Assembly: GCA_017646945.1 (NCBI GenBank)
Contig: JAGCLN010000304.1
Coordinates: 1 to 6,120 of the forward strand
Direction of reading: 5' to 3'
DNA: 6,120 nt
Origin: Clostridia bacterium
Lineage (GTDB): Bacteria > Bacillota > Clostridia > Christensenellales > Borkfalkiaceae
Shown: positions 6,119-6,120 of the stretch, piece by piece
How positions within the stretch are numbered: the stretch's first letter is position 1
Layout: every line of letters begins with the position of its first letter
Notes under the pieces: model-generated
Told to the model about the DNA's origin: nothing
The model's input: the letters and a program-made list of their open reading frames with translations, nothing else
Databases searched by the model: none
Program-made: the position numbers and the translations under genes

Positions 6119-6120
6119 AG

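Overview
The window looks like part of a chromosome from a low-GC member of the Bacillota, probably an uncultured Clostridia-like lineage. The evidence is a DnaD/DnaB_2-type primosomal protein, a DUF951 zinc-ribbon protein, a Gram-positive-style signal peptidase I with one N-terminal membrane anchor, and an M3B oligoendopeptidase F, together with AT-rich intergenic DNA and consensus Shine-Dalgarno sites. I cannot name a genus from the sequence alone. There is no tRNA, rRNA, insertion sequence, prophage or CRISPR array, and gene style is uniform throughout.

Layout: positions 1-1065 (minus strand) carry the 5' 355 codons of a DnaD-domain replication protein whose 3' end lies off the left edge. 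Positions 1066-1422 are a divergent, AT-rich intergenic region with a good sigma-A-type promoter for the minus-strand gene, a clear -10 box for the plus-strand gene, and operator-like repeats and palindromes between them. From 1423 to 6118 five plus-strand genes run nearly end to end: an alpha/beta-hydrolase-fold protein with a beta-sandwich C-terminus (1423-3078), a 59-residue DUF951 protein (3083-3262), signal peptidase I (3275-3826), an unrecognised two-helix membrane protein (3835-4362) and oligoendopeptidase F (4349-6118). Gaps are 4, 12 and 8 nt, then a 14-nt overlap. No terminator is visible between the genes, so they probably form one operon read from the promoter near 1385-1390.

How the genes may work together: signal peptidase I releases signal peptides at the membrane, and PepF-type enzymes digest short oligopeptides in the cytoplasm. 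The membrane protein between them could belong to the same protein-export or peptide-turnover task, but that is inferred from position only. The most unusual item is the first gene. Its hydrolase fold reads clearly, but the nucleophile-elbow serine is a lysine and no histidine stands where the catalytic one is expected, so it is probably a non-enzymatic (pseudo-hydrolase) protein. I saw no convincing new multi-gene defence or mobile system here.
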